A DNA stretch of 7,094 nucleotides from Euryarchaeota archaeon UBA501 (GTDB lineage: Archaea; Thermoplasmatota; Poseidoniia; Poseidoniales; Thalassarchaeaceae): the NCBI GenBank assembly GCA_002505685.1, contig DAVT01000028.1:1-7094 (forward strand). Direction: 5' to 3'. Under the pieces are notes generated by a model. It was not told the origin of the DNA, searched no databases, and saw nothing but the letters and a program-made list of their open reading frames with translations. The position numbers and the translations under genes are program-made. Of the stretch, positions 5,841 to 7,094 are shown piece by piece (within the stretch, counting starts at the first letter, position 1; every line of letters starts with the position of its first letter).

Positions 5841-5873
5841 GCGCGGGACCTGCCAAAGAATGGGCTGATGCAC

Positions 5874-6062
5874 TTACTGGATGCCGCCCTTTACGTAACG
5901 GCGGGTCCACTTTACCTTCCTTGGATTTCTTCCAAGTTTCATGTTCTTCCGTGCCTTTGAATCCTTGAACCAAAGTACAGTACCGTCACGTTTGACATAC
6001 ATTACACCAGTTCCAGGTTCGATTTCCTCACCGGAAAAATTGCAAATTCGCCTTTCTACCAT
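5874..6062 (-). CDS. rpl24e: Large subunit ribosomal protein L24e (eL24) without its full zinc site, 62 aa
   Basis: It is a small 50S protein near the subunit interface. The family pattern is clear: C-x-F-x-G-x2-IEPGTG-x-MYV-x-DG at 7-27, then FKDSKARKN (32-40) and the basic C-terminal part NPRKVKWTRRY. Typical archaeal versions carry a four-Cys zinc ribbon (CxxC...CxxxC). Here only Cys7 remains; the others align with Ser10, Lys33 and Ala37, so zinc is probably not bound. Length is normal. The start ATG at 6062 has AAGGTGAT five bases upstream, and this site overlaps the rps28e stop, which implies tight coupling. The gene is the third ribosomal gene of the cluster. Confidence 0.96.
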   Translation of the reverse strand: MVERRICNFSGEEIEPGTGVMYVKRDGTVLWFKDSKARKNMKLGRNPRKVKWTRRYVKGGIQ

Positions 6063-6074
6063 GGATAATCACCT

Positions 6075-6293
6075 TCAACGCACATTCAACTTGCGGGCTT
6101 CACGACCAGTATCCAGGAGCATCAGAATATCTCCTACACGAATCGGGCCTACGACATTGCGTGTGATAATGCGCCCAATATCTCTTGGATTGGGGGCATC
6201 GTTTACTCGAACTTTGACCTGAGTAGCCTCTCCTGTCATTCCAGTTCGTCCTACAACTTCGACCACTTCTGCCGGCCATCCTTCTTGAGTCAT
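6075..6293 (-). CDS. rps28e: Small subunit ribosomal protein S28e (eS28), 72 aa
   Basis: A 30S protein with an OB-like beta barrel near the mRNA exit channel. The sequence [22 protein letters not shown] matches its N-terminal strands, and the ending [20 protein letters not shown] is the family signature. The ATG at 6293 was chosen because GGAGGA lies seven bases upstream. A TTG at 6320 would add nine residues that overlap that ribosome binding site and exceed the usual 70-75 residue length. It lies 33 bases after rpl7ae, and its stop codon overlaps the Shine-Dalgarno of rpl24e, so the three genes form one operon. It belongs to the conserved archaeal L7Ae-S28e-L24e group. The assignment is certain. 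Confidence 0.97.
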   Translation of the reverse strand: MTQEGWPAEVVEVVGRTGMTGEATQVKVRVNDAPNPRDIGRIITRNVVGPIRVGDILMLLDTGREARKLNVR

Positions 6294-6300
6294 ATTCAGT

Positions 6301-6306
6301 TCCTCC
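6301..6306 (-). promoter_or_regulatory. rps28e: Shine-Dalgarno site that sets the rps28e start
   Basis: GGAGGA on the minus strand lies seven bases before the ATG at 6293, and inside the frame that would be coding if the TTG at 6320 were used. Confidence 0.7.
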
Positions 6307-6326
6307 AAAGAAAATCTCAATCAAGC

Positions 6327-6701
6327 TCAATTTAGAGCATCAGTCTGTTCTTTTACACCGTTAAATGCCTCTTGAGCACCCTTTGCGACTTCCATTAGAG
6401 CAATGGCAGCTGTTTTTGCCCCACTGTTCATTCCAGCCGCTTCGGCTAGGTATGCCTGATCTTCCACGTAAATGAATGGAATGCTCTTTTCTTTGCAGAT
6501 TAGAGGGATGTGTGCAAGCAGTTCTGCAGGGTTGACATTTTCTGCCATCACAATCATCTGTGCGGTTCCGCGTTCTGCTGCTTTGGTAACTTCGTTACTT
6601 CCTTTCTTGAGACGCCCTTCGCCGTTTCCTACAAGCTTCACAAGCTCGTATACGCTATCTTGGACATCTTTCGGGGTTTCAAATGCTATGTGTACACTCA
6701 T
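6327..6701 (-). CDS. rpl7ae: Large subunit ribosomal protein L7Ae (eL8), kink-turn RNA binder, 124 aa
   Basis: L7Ae binds kink-turn RNA. In archaea it is a ribosomal protein and also a core part of box C/D and H/ACA ribonucleoproteins and of RNase P. The RNA-binding signature KKGSNEVTKAAERG is at 32-45. The sequence AQMIVMAENVNP then the segment IPLICKEKSIPFIYVEDQAYL and EAAGM (88-91 region) follow family order, and length is typical. I place the start at the ATG at 6701, with GAGGAG eight bases upstream; a GTG at 6710 abuts that site too closely. The gene follows prs after an 84-base gap carrying a clear TATA box, so it probably heads its own transcript with rps28e, rpl24e and perhaps ndk and infB. 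L7Ae autoregulation through leader kink-turns is known in some archaea, but no clear kink-turn is visible in the short leader here. Confidence 0.98.
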   Translation of the reverse strand: MSVHIAFETPKDVQDSVYELVKLVGNGEGRLKKGSNEVTKAAERGTAQMIVMAENVNPAELLAHIPLICKEKSIPFIYVEDQAYLAEAAGMNSGAKTAAIALMEVAKGAQEAFNGVKEQTDALN

Positions 6702-6709
6702 TGGATTCA

Positions 6710-6715
6710 CTCCTC
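6710..6715 (-). promoter_or_regulatory. rpl7ae: Shine-Dalgarno site that sets the rpl7ae start
   Basis: GAGGAG on the minus strand lies eight bases before the ATG at 6701. The in-frame GTG at 6710-6708 overlaps its last base, so the ATG is the better start. Confidence 0.65.
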
Positions 6716-6731
6716 ATGTTGGTAAGCCGCC

Positions 6732-6752
6732 GCACGGCGTGCCTCGTATAAA
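6732..6752 (-). promoter_or_regulatory. Promoter of the rpl7ae ribosomal cluster with a palindrome downstream of the TATA box
   Basis: TTTATA (6752-6747) on the minus strand matches the archaeal TATA box. Transcription would begin about 25 bases on, near 6722-6724, giving rpl7ae a leader of about 22 bases that still includes its ribosome binding site. Between the TATA box and the predicted start lies GCAC-GCC-GTGC (6742-6732), a small palindrome placed where a repressor could block the polymerase. The BRE is weak. The TATA call is good; the operator idea is a guess. Confidence 0.6.
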
Positions 6753-6785
6753 CGCAACGGAAGCCTCTACGAATCACCTACGGTG

Positions 6786-7094
6786 TCAAAGAACCCGATC
6801 TATCAGGTCATTTACTCCTCTAGCGATGGCCGGTGCGCCACTAACAACAGAACGTGGATTTGGAAGAGAATCGGTGGCATGCACGCCATCTACATGATTC
6901 GCAAGGCGTGTAATTGCACCACCAGTAAACAGTCCATGTGTACAGGCAGCATGAATGGCCTTGGCCCCCTGCCGTCTCAAAGCATCACTGGCCTTGCAGA
7001 TTGTGCCGCCGGTGGAAATCATATCATCGACAATGGCCACAATCGCCCCATCTACATCCAAATCTTTGGCCTTGTGTTCGATTGTGTGCGCATC
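6786..7094 (-). CDS. prs: Ribose-phosphate pyrophosphokinase, C-terminal part (partial, cut by window edge)
   Basis: The enzyme makes PRPP from ribose 5-phosphate and ATP for purine, pyrimidine, histidine and related synthesis. The visible 102 codons begin DAHTIEHKAKD and run through the PRPP-binding loop VDDMISTGGTI, the diagnostic motif of the family. GAKAIHAACTHGLF and NHVDGVHATDSLPNP then match the C-terminal phosphoribosyltransferase-fold domain of Prs. The frame stays open to the right edge, so the N-terminal part, including the ATP-binding region, lies outside. The gene ends 84 bases before rpl7ae, with that cluster's own promoter in the gap. Another type I phosphoribosyltransferase would share the loop, but the flanking sequence fits Prs best. 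Confidence 0.92.
   Translation of the reverse strand, partial: DAHTIEHKAKDLDVDGAIVAIVDDMISTGGTICKASDALRRQGAKAIHAACTHGLFTGGAITRLANHVDGVHATDSLPNPRSVVSGAPAIARGVNDLIDRVL

Noticed and set aside
6702..6725. Kink-turn in the rpl7ae leader for autoregulation by L7Ae
   Set aside because: The predicted leader is only about 22 bases, and the UGA/GA elements seen are not arranged in a two-stem kink-turn.
1..7094. tRNA, rRNA, CRISPR array or insertion sequence
   Set aside because: The intergenic gaps, all under about 130 bases, show no tRNA T-loop/acceptor pattern, no regularly spaced repeats, and no transposase or terminal inverted repeats.

Overview
The window reads as a piece of chromosome from a mesophilic euryarchaeon, most likely a marine Group II archaeon (Candidatus Poseidoniales). 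The archaeal assignment rests on the ribosomal gene order L7Ae-S28e-L24e-Ndk-aIF5B, on aIF5B being archaeal/eukaryotic in type, on a TTTATA-type promoter ahead of the ribosomal genes, and on GGTGA/GAGGTGAT Shine-Dalgarno sites. The narrower Group II guess is an inference from a single-pass membrane protein with a TSP3-like acidic ectodomain and a tryptophan-rich GLPEGWT...QW C-terminal tail, a style I associate with that lineage. No rRNA, tRNA, CRISPR array or insertion sequence was seen, and no gene-free stretch exceeds about 130 bases.

Layout, from right to left because ten of the eleven genes lie on the minus strand. The C-terminal part of ribose-phosphate pyrophosphokinase (prs) enters at the right edge. 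A promoter at about 6747-6752 then starts a translation cluster: rpl7ae, rps28e, rpl24e, ndk and infB (aIF5B, TTG start). A short hairpin with a T8 tract closes infB, and an A/T-rich promoter-like element follows for a MoxR-type AAA+ ATPase. Next come a ParA/Soj-like ATPase with an insertion and a basic C-terminal extension, a small ribbon-helix-helix (RHH) protein, and an 82-residue protein that looks like the front half of a PIN domain. At the left edge the C-terminal part of a plus-strand membrane protein runs head-on into this block, with two bases between the stop codons.

How the genes work together: prs and ndk supply PRPP and nucleoside triphosphates, and the three ribosomal proteins and aIF5B build and start the ribosome, so the right half is a growth-linked housekeeping block. 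The left half (parA, RHH, PIN-like) looks like a separate small module. It could be a partition-type ATPase with an RHH DNA-binding partner, or an RHH/PIN toxin-antitoxin remnant attached to a ParA gene. The parA-RHH junction has two overlapping, mutually exclusive inverted repeats, one of which covers the RHH ribosome binding site. That junction and the truncated PIN-like protein are the least ordinary parts of the window. Start codons were reassigned throughout from visible Shine-Dalgarno sites, so several genes here are shorter than their longest open frames.
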